From assembly GCF_964340395.1 (NCBI RefSeq), contig NC_135571.1, positions 3,600,611 to 3,664,610 of the forward strand: DNA of 64,000 bases. The letters are read 5' to 3'. The notes below the pieces were generated by a model. That model was not told where the DNA came from. It searched no databases and worked only from the letters and a program-made list of their open reading frames with translations. This stretch comes from Glandiceps talaboti (Eukaryota > Hemichordata > Enteropneusta > Spengelidae). Below are positions 11,560 to 22,115 of the stretch, in pieces. The position numbers and the translations under genes are program-made. Each line of letters opens with the position of its first letter. Position 1 is the stretch's first letter.

Positions 11560-12960
11560 ATTATAACTTTTTAGTAACATCGTGTAAACTTAGTACCCGG
11601 GTCGTTGTACTAAAACGACCACTGTTAAGGCCTCCAAGTCAAGGTTTCTTGATAAGCAAAAATGCGAATGACATTTTTTGACAGACTGAAATATACCGTA
11701 TTGTAAAAATAAACTGACGAGACTGCGCTGTAGGTTGCAAAAAAAAAGTGTTTAGTTTGAGACGGAGTTTGATATACATTAGTTTTTACAAATAGCTTGA
11801 AGGACACTGCAAATACAGGAGTTTTTAATTCGACACAGATCATTTTTTTAAAGATAAAGACATACGTACGATATGCTAACTTCCTAAGGCCTATATCTGG
11901 CAAAGTTCCATGTTGAACTATCATTGGATATAGAATGTATGCTGAAATAGCGTGGGAATAGTACCGTACATATCATGAATTGACATGACGTGTGTATTAA
12001 CTCTGTTGAAAAGAGAAGGGTAACCTTTGACCCAAGGCTTTCAATCGTTCCCCGTAAATATACTGTGTTAAAAACAGCCTTATTTACAGCATTCTCAATA
12101 AAGGGCTAGTTGTAATAAGTGATATATAGAGCCCTAGGACGTTGAAGGATCCTGGGATTAATCTGCCAAGATCCGGTTTATGTTTATTTACAAAATCTTT
12201 ATACTATTATTTTTCTTACGGTATGGACGAACAACTTATTGTGATGGTCACGTGGGTGTTTTTTTCTTCGTTTTAATTTGTGTAATCCCTTCTCGGATAT
12301 TGGAAATATATCGATTAGGTCGCAAATATCGATTATATATTATTGAGACGTGTCAAAGTCAAAGACATCCGTAAGCCTTCGACTGCCCAGTCTGCTCATG
12401 CATTATACAAGGTACATAAATCATATGCATTCCCACGTACACACCGGCTGTATTTTTCTGATTCTCGGAAAAGACTGGAGGACACATCAAGGGAGAGTCC
12501 CAGATTTCAACTAATATATACAGTATATACATGCACAATACGGTCGTGGTGGTCACGTGATTGAAACTCTGACGTGTGACCTTTTCAGCTGAGGTCAACT
12601 GAATGTAAAGAAGGTGGCATTGTCAGCCTTTGGAAACTGCATAATCAAAATAAATAAAGAAACGAATTACCCTCAAGTCTATTTTGTAATAACAACTATT
12701 GTACAACTTCCTATTTCTCTGATAAAACGGTAGTTCCGCTTTGAATCCGGGAATAAACAATTCATCGTCGAAGTGGTCTTGAGTTTTAATACATGTTATG
12801 TCCTAAAGTTAAGAGGGTCTGTGTACAACGTTACAAAGAGAACTAGCTATTACATTTCCTTTGTATTTTGTATTCAAAGAGAACCAACTGTACGTGAATC
12901 GTCAACCAAATCTCTGGAGTGGTGATTGCACGTACAATGTACAACGTATTGTAGCTCGTT
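11560..12960. other. Intergenic stretch with no gene seen
   Basis: Only short frames without splice signals or recognisable composition. A frame on the minus strand (11625-11924) is low-complexity and has no family resemblance. Confidence 0.5.
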
Positions 12961-12968
12961 TCATGGCA

Positions 12969-13315
12969 GTGTACCGTTCAGTGGCTCTGTTTGATACAAC
13001 CATGCAGAAACCAATTCAATAAGTAACTATACGCGCTACACTTTTAAGATAGCAAGATTTAATGAATACAGTTTCTTGCTACATTTTGTCTAAATGGAAT
13101 CAACAAGTGCCATCATACAGACATCAAATTCAGACATCAAAACAATGGGCGCCAGTGTGTCTGCGTCTAGTTGCAGAACGTGTAAATAGTTTAATTTTTA
13201 GACAAAATGTAGCAAGAAAGTGCGATATTGTTATCTGAAAGTGTAGAATGTATGCGTAGTTTCTGGTTGATTTCTGCGTAGTTGTATCAAACAGAGACAG
13301 TGAACGCTAACATGA
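12969..13315. mobile_element. Family B foldback element, copy 1
   Basis: A left arm at about 12969-13089 (CTCTGTTTGATACAACCA ... TTTCTTGCTACATTTTGTC) is the imperfect inverse of a right arm at about 13199-13315 (GACAAAATGTAGCAAGAAAG ... GTATCAAACAGAGAC). The spacer is about 110 bp and carries no coding capacity. A related copy lies at 59488-59804. Confidence 0.82.
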
Positions 13316-14278
13316 AATGTGCTGTATCTCAATATCTGATTACAATCTGGTTATTTAATTTACTTGACGTCGTTTATGTCACGACGCCGTGGCAGACTTC
13401 TCGTGAGAAAGTAAACAAATCAGATCTTGAAAATACGCTGATTGTAATCATAATGACAACTGGTACTAGTATGACTTCCTTCTACAAATTCTGTTAAAGT
13501 CGACGTACATAATCGTATCACAATAAGACTGATGGAAATGCGGCAATGAACAAATCATGGGAAGGAAAGAAAAGAGAAAAGAAGGAGTCTATCAAAATTA
13601 TATTCCCCTGGAGTGATATAACTGAGCACCAATGTAGAGTTCTAAACTCCATTTCGAAATTTGATAAATGTGTATATGCAATACCTATCTAATGCACACA
13701 TAGGTTGGTATTTCAAAAACAATACAATGTAATAAATTTTAGGGTAAACTTGTGAGTTGTTGGTGGGTCTTGATCAACCAAACAACAACGCTATCTCCAA
13801 GTGTAGAGTCACTTTACAATTCAATACTAAAATACTAAAAATAAAATATTAAAAGTAAAACAAGTCTCAATTAAATACGGATGAAATTTGTAGAAATGTT
13901 AGTTACCTCATCGTTCATCTATTATGGTTTAGAAATGTTAAGAACCTAAGAAAAATATTACCTGACTTTGTAGGTACCAATTGATTTGGGTCTATTTATA
14001 TCATTGTTGCCAAACGAACAAAAAAACATGAAAAAAGGGGTGGGGTTCCAGGTTCTATCACATGATCTAGCAATGTAATCAGAAATGAAAATCAACTAAA
14101 GCTAAGAGTAGGTGTGAACCGGTATAATGACATGTATATGACTAGTTGTCATCACTAGTAAGACCACATCAAACATTACAACTAGTACAGTCAAAATATT
14201 ATATCAGACATGTCAGGGTCGTTTTTAATTCAACACAATACTATTGTAGTACTTTTATTAATTCACTACCTGTCTGCC

Positions 14279-14584
14279 ACCCCCCCCCACACACACACGC
14301 ACACACGCATACATACATACATACATACATACATACATACATACATACATACATACATACATACATACATACATACATACATACATACATACATACATAC
14401 ATACATACATACATACATACACCCATACATACATACATACATACATACATACATACATACATACATACATACATACATACATACATACATACACGCATAC
14501 ATACATACATACATACATACATACATACATACATACATACATACATACATACATACATACATACATACATACATACATACATAC
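14279..14584. repeat. Long (CATA)n microsatellite
   Basis: About 75 CATA units with three internal variants (CACC at about 14420, CACG at about 14492, and a CACACACG start). The tetranucleotide has no stop in most frames, so five overlapping YIHT/YVCM frames on both strands are artefacts. Confidence 0.97.
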
Positions 14585-15354
14585 TTTTCACACCATGTAC
14601 ATGGACATGTTCTTCCTGTTTTGATTGTTAATTAATGGTGTAGCAACGTTTGATGACATCAGATTAAATGTATTGATAAAGGCAATGTCATGTCAACTGT
14701 CAGCGGTGCAGGTGGCGACTCGAAAACTTCTGGAATTACGAGGTGCGCAGATATATTTAATTCATTGTCGGCCAACAGTTTCAGTTGGTGGCCGACTATT
14801 TCATAATGCAATGACAGCGAAATGAAACGTGAGATGGGAGTGGATGTTTGTCAGATTTTGGGGGAGCCAGACGATAAAATGTGGCAGTGTTTGTCAGATG
14901 TTTGTGGAGCTAGACAATGCAATATAGCAGTGTTTACAGTCACACTTTTGCCAAGCCTGACGACGTACGTTTAGAATCAGGTGTTGTGATTTTAATTGTA
15001 GAACGTTATATACTAGGTATTGTGTAGTGAGGAGCGATTTGTAATTTTTTTTTAAAAAAACGTGTTCGAACGCGGAAGTTGGGTGACGACATCCAGCCGT
15101 GGTATCGATAGATTCTTTCTGCCATCTTCCGCTTTTTATGACCTAATATAAATGAGAACTTCCACACATAGACGTATTACTACGAGTAAATGGAACCGTT
15201 CGGTAGTTTGTCTAACAGCTGACACAGGTGACTTAAATTTACTGGTAGAGAAATTGGTTATCCATGCCACTGATAAGCAGAAGTTAAATGTGTTATTTCA
15301 AACGCTTACCGGCATTTACTTGAAGATCTTGTGGAATTGAACTGTTTTGACGAG

Positions 15355-17217
15355 ATGGTGGCATTATTCGGGTTGCTGTCTTTCTTCGTGTTTGTCTTTA
15401 GTAGTGACGCTAACAAAGTCACGAGTCGATCGCCATATCTGAGGACTCCCTACAACCAAACTATCATTGAAGGTGAGACGATAATTTTAGAATGTGGATT
15501 CGAAAATGTGAATTTTACTACACATCTGTGGTACAGGGAAAGTAGTAAAATAATCGAGAATTTGAAAATTTTGTGTTCACGGGATAACAGGCTTCGGGTG
15601 ACAAACTTTGAAGAGAATGGTTATACTGTCTATACACTTGCGATCAAAGATGCGAGAGTATCGGACACTGGCGAATACTGGTGCAGTGTCAACGACTCTG
15701 CGAACGGACTATCATCTTCGACGAGAAGCAAAATCTTCGTTATCGAGAAAAGCAGCTTCCCTCGTTGTGAACTGACTGTCACTAATACTAGTCTACCTGT
15801 TGATAATATTGTGGACGGTATGAGTGTTCGTTTATCATGTTTTTCGGAACTAAATGAAAATGTTACACTGACAATTGATAAGAATGGAATTCCAGACGCG
15901 ACATCAGATACCGGAGAGATATCCAAAGTACTAACTATGGGAAGAGAAAACGTGGCAGACGTGTACACCTGTAAAGCTAGTCGTGGGTCTGACATAACAA
16001 TATCTGAATGCACGTTCGGACCACTCGATATGAAATATGCGCCAAAAGTTACAGTTCTTCAATTGCGTGCCGCAAATAATGAATTGGTTTTATTCTGTCA
16101 TGTAGACGCGAACCCGAAAGTAACAAGATTCGAGTGGTTATATAATGATATCATATTAAATAGTAGTATTGTTGCTAACGGTTTCCAGTTCACGAGGTAC
16201 GACAACGGTGAAATACTCCGCGCCACTGGTCTGTTAACTGCAGATGATGTATCAAACACAACAGTAATTTGTACAGCTTGGAATGATATCGGTTCTAATT
16301 CTGATGAACTGATTGTGGTTGCAACTGACGATTCAACAAATTGCACACCAATTGGTGTTATCGTTGGAATAACCGTTACTATAGTAGTATTCGTTCAAAT
16401 CGTTGTCATTTTTGTAGTGTGGTTGATTTGCGGGAAGAGAAGAGAGAGAAATGAAACTTGTACCGCTAATGAACCTAGAAGGAAGTTTCTGCACAAACCC
16501 TGTGGGCGAAAACGGACAGCTAAGGATGGCGGTAAGATAAAAGACAAAGCTGGGAATCCCACAACTAGTACTGCAGGTCGTGAAAGCTCTATATATAATG
16601 ATCTGTCTGATGAAGTTGAAATGACAAGCCTTCACAAGGAGTGTATATATGAAACTTTGAAGGGTTTACCACTTATGTTATTATCGAGACAAAAAGTTGA
16701 GGAAAATAGCGGAGAAAGTAGTAGTGCGCATGTGGTGTCACGATTGGAAAACCTTTACAGGAACGAAACAAGTAATAACGGGCATCAATCCGGTGAACGA
16801 AGCAGATTTTATCGAACTGTCAATGTTGCTCAAGAAAATATGAACCACGACTCTCCGACAGGTGAAGACGACATTGCAGGTGACCAATTGACAGAAGAAC
16901 TGTACTGTTCGATGGGGTCACATGACAAACACGTGACAGAGGGTGCACAGGGGATCAGTATCACTGTAACACCGAGCGAAGATTACAGTACTAAATGTAA
17001 AGCGAAATCAAATCCTGTTGAACGAAGAAAGGCAAAAGCGACGCTGAGTCCCCGTAGCCACCAGAATGACATATATGTTAGTATGCATCTGTCAAACGAT
17101 GAAGAAGTTGACCTTGACCAAATGGACGATGGACAATTCGTATACGACACCCTTCCAAGATCACGTGACGTATCTCGTCACAAACCTAGTATACACTGTG
17201 AAAATAGTACAAGCTGA
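15355..17217 (+). CDS. Intronless Ig-superfamily receptor with tyrosine-rich tail (IgR-1), 620 aa
   Basis: A type I membrane receptor by architecture. The first ATG of the frame (15355, context GACGAGATGG) begins a signal peptide, MVALFGLLSFFVFVFSS. Three Ig-like domains follow: about residues 34-125 (LECGF ... LWYR ... DTGEYWCSV), 137-228 (SFPRCELTV ... LSCFS ... VYTCKAS) and 235-330 (LFCHVDANP ... FEWLY ... VICTAWND). A single hydrophobic span (about 340-366, GVIVGITVTIVVFVQIVVIF) leads to a basic stop-transfer sequence, GKRRER. The 250-residue tail has SIYNDL (ITIM-like), CIYETL, ELYCSM and DIYVSM (YxxM, PI3-kinase SH2-type) and FVYDTL. There are many N-glycosylation sites (NQT, NFT, NDS, NTS, NVT). 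The whole protein is in one exon. It is paralogous to the gene at 22116. The specific family and ligand are unknown; signalling through the tyrosines is inferred. Confidence 0.9.
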   Translation: MVALFGLLSFFVFVFSSDANKVTSRSPYLRTPYNQTIIEGETIILECGFENVNFTTHLWYRESSKIIENLKILCSRDNRLRVTNFEENGYTVYTLAIKDARVSDTGEYWCSVNDSANGLSSSTRSKIFVIEKSSFPRCELTVTNTSLPVDNIVDGMSVRLSCFSELNENVTLTIDKNGIPDATSDTGEISKVLTMGRENVADVYTCKASRGSDITISECTFGPLDMKYAPKVTVLQLRAANNELVLFCHVDANPKVTRFEWLYNDIILNSSIVANGFQFTRYDNGEILRATGLLTADDVSNTTVICTAWNDIGSNSDELIVVATDDSTNCTPIGVIVGITVTIVVFVQIVVIFVVWLICGKRRERNETCTANEPRRKFLHKPCGRKRTAKDGGKIKDKAGNPTTSTAGRESSIYNDLSDEVEMTSLHKECIYETLKGLPLMLLSRQKVEENSGESSSAHVVSRLENLYRNETSNNGHQSGERSRFYRTVNVAQENMNHDSPTGEDDIAGDQLTEELYCSMGSHDKHVTEGAQGISITVTPSEDYSTKCKAKSNPVERRKAKATLSPRSHQNDIYVSMHLSNDEEVDLDQMDDGQFVYDTLPRSRDVSRHKPSIHCENSTS

Positions 17218-17490
17218 ATGTTGTAGACATTTTACTTTGGTGTAAATATTTACTCAAAGTCTTGGTTAAACTATGATATAATGTGAATGACGACGCACGC
17301 CTTTTGTGACGTTAAACCTGCACTGCACTTTTTTCATCTGCAACTAACCGAAGATATATTCACTAAAATTGGTCAATTATTTATAAAAGTATACTGTATC
17401 TGTTAATTAGTGGTCAATATTATCCGTGAGTGGTGTAGTGACAAGTGTAAATCTTGAGTAAAAGTTTGGCTTTGAATCTGTCATCATGTC

Positions 17491-17798
17491 AAAACTGCAC
17501 TAGTTGTAACTGGAATATCAGTTTTCGATCAGACAGCCACAATACTCACTGAAATTGTTCAAACACAGACATTGTGTGTGGTCGATATTATCCAATAAGT
17601 AGTACAGAAGCAGGTTGAAATCATGATTTCAGTTGAGGGCGCTGATTTATGGGTGCGGACCCCAAAACCGATTTTATTTGATCTATCATGTGTACAGCTA
17701 CAAAAAAATACGTTTTCAGGGTGTACGATATTATGAGTAAATTAATTTTAAAAAATTAAAAACCCCAAACGTTCCAGTTACAGCTACTGCAGCTTTAA
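17491..17798 (+). mobile_element. Family A inverted-repeat element, copy 2
   Basis: It runs from TGCACTAGTTGTAACTGGAA to GTTCCAGTTACAGCTACTGC with the core GGGTGCGGACCC near 17650. It lies about 270 bp beyond the stop of the first Ig receptor, possibly within its 3' UTR. Confidence 0.85.
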
Positions 17799-18312
17799 AA
17801 TGAAGTTTTCAAGCATTGTTAGTACAGAGTTTCCTCAATTCTTAGTATGTGTATGAATAAATTATGTCATCGCATTTGTATATATACTAAATCCCTGAAT
17901 ACCAAGTCAGAGCTCTGTCATGAGTATGTGACCGCTAAATATGCTTCCATAAGGAGAATTTCACAGGTTCCTTTAAATTTCAGCAAAAATGAAAAAATGT
18001 ATAATCTCACCTTATGTCCCTTTAAGAGTTAAAACCCTAGATGAACTCAGTATTGTTTAAAGTTGGAAATGGGCTCAATTTAGTGCCATATTTTGTTATA
18101 TCACATACGCATACGTGTTTGATATAAAAAGAGTGCTTCTACTTGAAGTGTTTCTTTGCTATCTTAATATTGTTCCTGCTCTGTTCTTTCTGTTTGTGTC
18201 GTTCTTCATAGAACTCAATAAGTGCTAATATGCAGGTCTGTAGCTAGGCAACCACGTGAAGGGCTTGTAAGAATTGTGTCACGTGACAATACATTATAGT
18301 GAGTGTCAACTT

Positions 18313-18890
18313 TTATATACAACCCGCGAAAAAAAGCCAATGCGTTTACGTGAATGAAGTGAGTCAAGGAGAGAATTCACACAAAGACATAAAAGGTTAA
18401 CCCTTTCATGACTAGAGACGAGTTTTAAATAATATGGGGACCCAATTTATATGAATATTTTCATAATTACAATAATATTACTTTGTTAGGAAGTAACATT
18501 TCTTTAATTCCAGTCTAAAATGAAGTTGATATATGCCAAAAACTTACATAAAACAAGAATTTTATCCACACAATTTTGGCGGGAATGTTTTCAGTATTGA
18601 AGGGGTTAAACAACAATACCACTGATATAAAACAACAGTGGGTGCCTCTGATTTAGGTTCACGCAATGTTTTATCAGTTTGTTTATATCTGTGAAAGTTA
18701 TGATGTAAGTCATACTCAATGTTAGTGTTCTATCAGTAAACAGGGTAATAACATCCGGGCTCCACTGTTATTTGTGTTTGCTAGCACTGACACTAATGAC
18801 ATTTTATGTTTTTGCATGAGCCTTGTCTCATTCCTGCTTACCACAAACAAGCAAACGCATCGGTGTTTTTTTGCGGGTTGTATATCAACA
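18313..18890. mobile_element. Family C inverted-repeat element (about 578 bp)
   Basis: The left arm TATATACAACCCGCGAAAAA is mirrored by TTTTTGCGGGTTGTATAT at the right end. The match continues inward for about 60 bp (GCGTTTACGTGAATGAAGTG against its inverse near 18825-18860). No coding capacity is seen inside, so it looks like a non-autonomous DNA transposon. Confidence 0.7.
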
Positions 18891-19133
18891 GTTTCCTTTT
18901 TTTAAATTTCTAATTGTCATTTGTGGTGAAACGATTTATAACTTGAAGTGCTATTTGTTATTATGTAGGCAATGAAACAATCCCTAATAAATTAATATAA
19001 GGACATATATATAGAGGACCCAATTCAGTCGTGGTATAATAATCTTTATGACCCGGATATGGGTTTTGTGACCGATGTTGTACAGTGGAAGGCCGACTCT
19101 AGGAGGGCCCGTAAGCAGACTACTGAGGTCTGC

Positions 19134-19617
19134 AAAACCCATAGTAAAACCCATAGTAAAACCCATAGTAAAACACATCGTAAAACCCATAGTAAAACAC
19201 ATAGTAAAACACATAGTAAAACCCATAGTAAAACCCATAGTAAAACACACAGTAAAACATATAGTAAAACACACAGTAAAACACATAGTAAAACCCATAG
19301 TAAAACACATAGTAAAACACATAGTAAAACCCATAGTAAAACACATAGTAAAACCCATAGTAAAACACACAGTAAAACACATAGTAAAACACACAGTAAA
19401 ACACATAGTAAAACACATAGTAAAACACATAGTAAAACACACAGTAAAACACACAGTAAAACACATAGTAAAACACATAGTAAAACACATAGTAAAACAC
19501 ACAGTAAAACACACAGTAAAACACATAGTAAAACACATAGTAAAACACATAGTAAAACACACAGTAAAACACATAGTAAAACACATAGTAAAACCCATAG
19601 TAAAACACATAGTACAA
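19134..19617. repeat. 12 bp minisatellite (CATAGTAAAACA)n
   Basis: About 40 units of CATAGTAAAACA/CCATAGTAAAAC with ACACAGTAAA and single ATCG variants. Because 12 is a multiple of three and the unit lacks stops in five frames, it produces five frames of 165-220 aa (repeats of KTHS, VKHI, CFTM, VLLC, FYYV). None has a gene context. Confidence 0.95.
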
Positions 19618-20071
19618 GTTTTATCATATACCCCATGTAGTGGCATGGAAACATCATTTGAATCACATAATCACATAAATTGGCAGTGAAATATTAGTTT
19701 ATTTGCAGAAATGTCAAAATAGTGAAGAAATCAACAAAGCCAAATCACTGTGTTATCCTAGCTAATGAAAAATATAATTAAAATAATATCAAGAATTAAA
19801 CATTTTTTATTGGTAATGGCATTTGTACACCGGCGTGGGCGTTACTTGTCAAGCGACAGTGACTAATCGGGCGATCAGCCAATCAGGTGTCCTCAAACTG
19901 CATATATTCAATTGTTAATTTTCTAGCTTCACTTTAAAAAATTTGATATTTCGAATATATTTCATAATATTCTAATATATTTAAATTCTGAATGTTTTAA
20001 TATTATTTCCCAAAGTTTTGTCAGTTTCTGCTGATTTACTTTGTTTTGAACAATACAATCAAAGACTATAT

Positions 20072-20552
20072 ACAACAATATTCGACCAACTGTATATCTT
20101 AGCCTGTCTCAAGTGTGCTGCAACTACCTACTAGCAGCTAGTTTCTCTATTGATCACAGTGTAATCTTTCACTCTCTGATGTTTACTTAGAGTACATTTG
20201 ACCAGTGGTGTTTTAAGTAGAGTGTTCAGGATATCAACACTGCGGGATATCTAATCTGGTATAATAAACAAAAGTTGTAAAGTTGCATTGTGTTCTAGTT
20301 GCTAATTTAACATCAAATGTTGGAGTTGTTTGTTTACCGTCTGAGTGAAGTGAGTGAGTGTATGTGTGTCATATTATCTGTGTAGTGACTAACCAGCCTT
20401 GGTCTTATCAGTGGGTTATACCTCCATGGTCTTGTCAACAATATATTTACAATTAAACATCAGGGAGTGAAAGATAAAGGAACTTGCTGCTAGTAGGTGT
20501 TTCGGCACAGCTTGAGAAAGGCTAAGAGGTACAGTTGGTCGAACATTGTTGT
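20072..20552. mobile_element. Family D foldback element (about 480 bp)
   Basis: The left arm ATATTCGACCAACTGTATAT ... CTACTAGCAGCTAG (20078-20142) is the inverse of CTGCTAGTAGGTG ... ACAGTTGGTCGAACATTG (20487-20549). Complementarity continues inward through ATCTTTCACTCTCTGATG against CATCAGGGAGTGAAAGAT. No coding frame lies inside. Confidence 0.8.
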
Positions 20553-21013
20553 AATTAAAGTTTTGTTGCTTATTTCACATGCGACGAATTCAGAATGACA
20601 TTTTTGACCCATGCAGACGACAGACTGATAGACGAACGAACGGATAGACAGTTCATACTTGTCGACCTTTTTTTCAATGTCGTAGAGGGCGTTGATTTTT
20701 AATTTTTTTTCGCCAGATTAAAGAAATATCGAATCTGAATTTGCCTTGTCGTGAGGAACGTAGATTTAACTACGGCAGCCCTTATACAATATTTAGTTTC
20801 TGTACAGTTGACTTCTGTACCCACACTACCAGGAAGAATGAAAATTATTTAGGAGTTTATTAAAATGACCTTGGACAATTTAATGATAACCTTGTTCACC
20901 ATGAGCTATTTACAAAGTAATTTATCATCAATTAATGTAGTTCTCTGTTATGATTATATTATAGTTACTGATAAGAAGTGGTTATTTATAGACATTGAAA
21001 ATATAAGGATGTA

Positions 21014-21420
21014 GTACATACATACATACATACATACATACATACATACATACATACATGCATACATGCATACATGCATGCATGCATGCATGCATGCATA
21101 CATACATACATACATACATACATACATACATACATACATACATACGTACGTACGTACATGCATACATGCATACATGCATACATACATGCATACATGCATA
21201 CATACATGCATGCATGCATGCATGCATACATACATACATACATACATACATACATACATACATGCATACATGCATATACATACATACATACATACATACA
21301 TACATACATGCATGCATACATGCATACATGCATACATACATGCATGCATGCATGCATACATACATACATACATACATACATACATACATACATACATACA
21401 TACATACACACACATACATA

Positions 21421-21477
<57 letters not shown>
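21014..21477. repeat. (CATA)n/(CATG)n/(CA)n compound microsatellite
   Basis: CATA array with CATG and CGTA blocks, ending in a (CA)n run from about 21428. All long frames (up to 183 aa) on both strands come from it. It ends about 340 bp before the TATA box of the second Ig receptor. Confidence 0.96.
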
Positions 21478-21480
<3 letters not shown>

Positions 21481-21820
21481 AGGAAGTTACATGTAGTGAC
21501 AGCAAAGTTCAGAATTCACAATTCAACTACGGAATGTCTGAAAGCTTACAGTTCAGATTCGGTTTATAATCACTAGTCACTGTAATTCACTTGACAAAAA
21601 TGTTCAGACTTCAGACATTTATCGATTACAAGATTGACCTATAGTTATCAGTCTGTATTCGCGTATAAATACTTCAGCTTGATACATTTTATTAATATAT
21701 ATGAACAATACTAGTGTAATATCACTAGTGTCGACGTCTACTGACATGCGCACAGTCGTTTTGAACGGATTCAATAGACAAAAGAACGACTTCAAGAAAC
21801 CTCCTCAAAAAACCCACACG

Positions 21821-21828
21821 TATATAAA
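21821..21828 (+). promoter_or_regulatory. TATA box of the second Ig receptor gene
   Basis: TATATAAA lies 288 bp upstream of the ATG at 22116, predicting a start near 21850 and an unspliced leader of about 265 nt. ATGCGCACAG (NRF1-like) lies about 75 bp upstream of it. Use is inferred from position. Confidence 0.55.
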
Positions 21829-22115
21829 AGTTGTCGGACACGGAAGTTCAGGCAGTAAAATTATACAATAGTACAATACAAGGATCTCGGATCGGTGGCG
21901 CAACACATGATCTCCACCAAAACACCGTCGCTCACTTTCAATTAAGCTGGAAAACTTTCCTTCACGTGTACTGAAATTTTGTGCTAAATTGGAACGGTTA
22001 CCATGGTGAACTGACACTACGTCACGTTACAAGGTGTCAACGATACTTCGTCTGTGATACCTGATAGAAATTTCTGTTTTCTTGCCCGCCTTGTTGTTGG
22101 GCGTCCCGTCGGACA

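Noticed and set aside
14146-14635. Five overlapping frames of 100-160 aa on both strands
   Set aside because: All are translations of the (CATA)n array; HTYI and VCMY periodicity, no start context, no splice or family evidence.
15630-16635. Minus-strand frames of 82-127 aa opposite IgR-1
   Set aside because: Shadows of the sense coding sequence; no independent features.
18984-19689. Long frames up to 220 aa with CFTM, VLLC, KTHS and VKHI repeats
   Set aside because: Product of a 12 bp minisatellite with no stop in five frames; would-be proteins have no resemblance to any family.
20954-21569. Frames up to 183 aa on both strands upstream of IgR-2
   Set aside because: Derived from the CATA/CATG/CA compound microsatellite.
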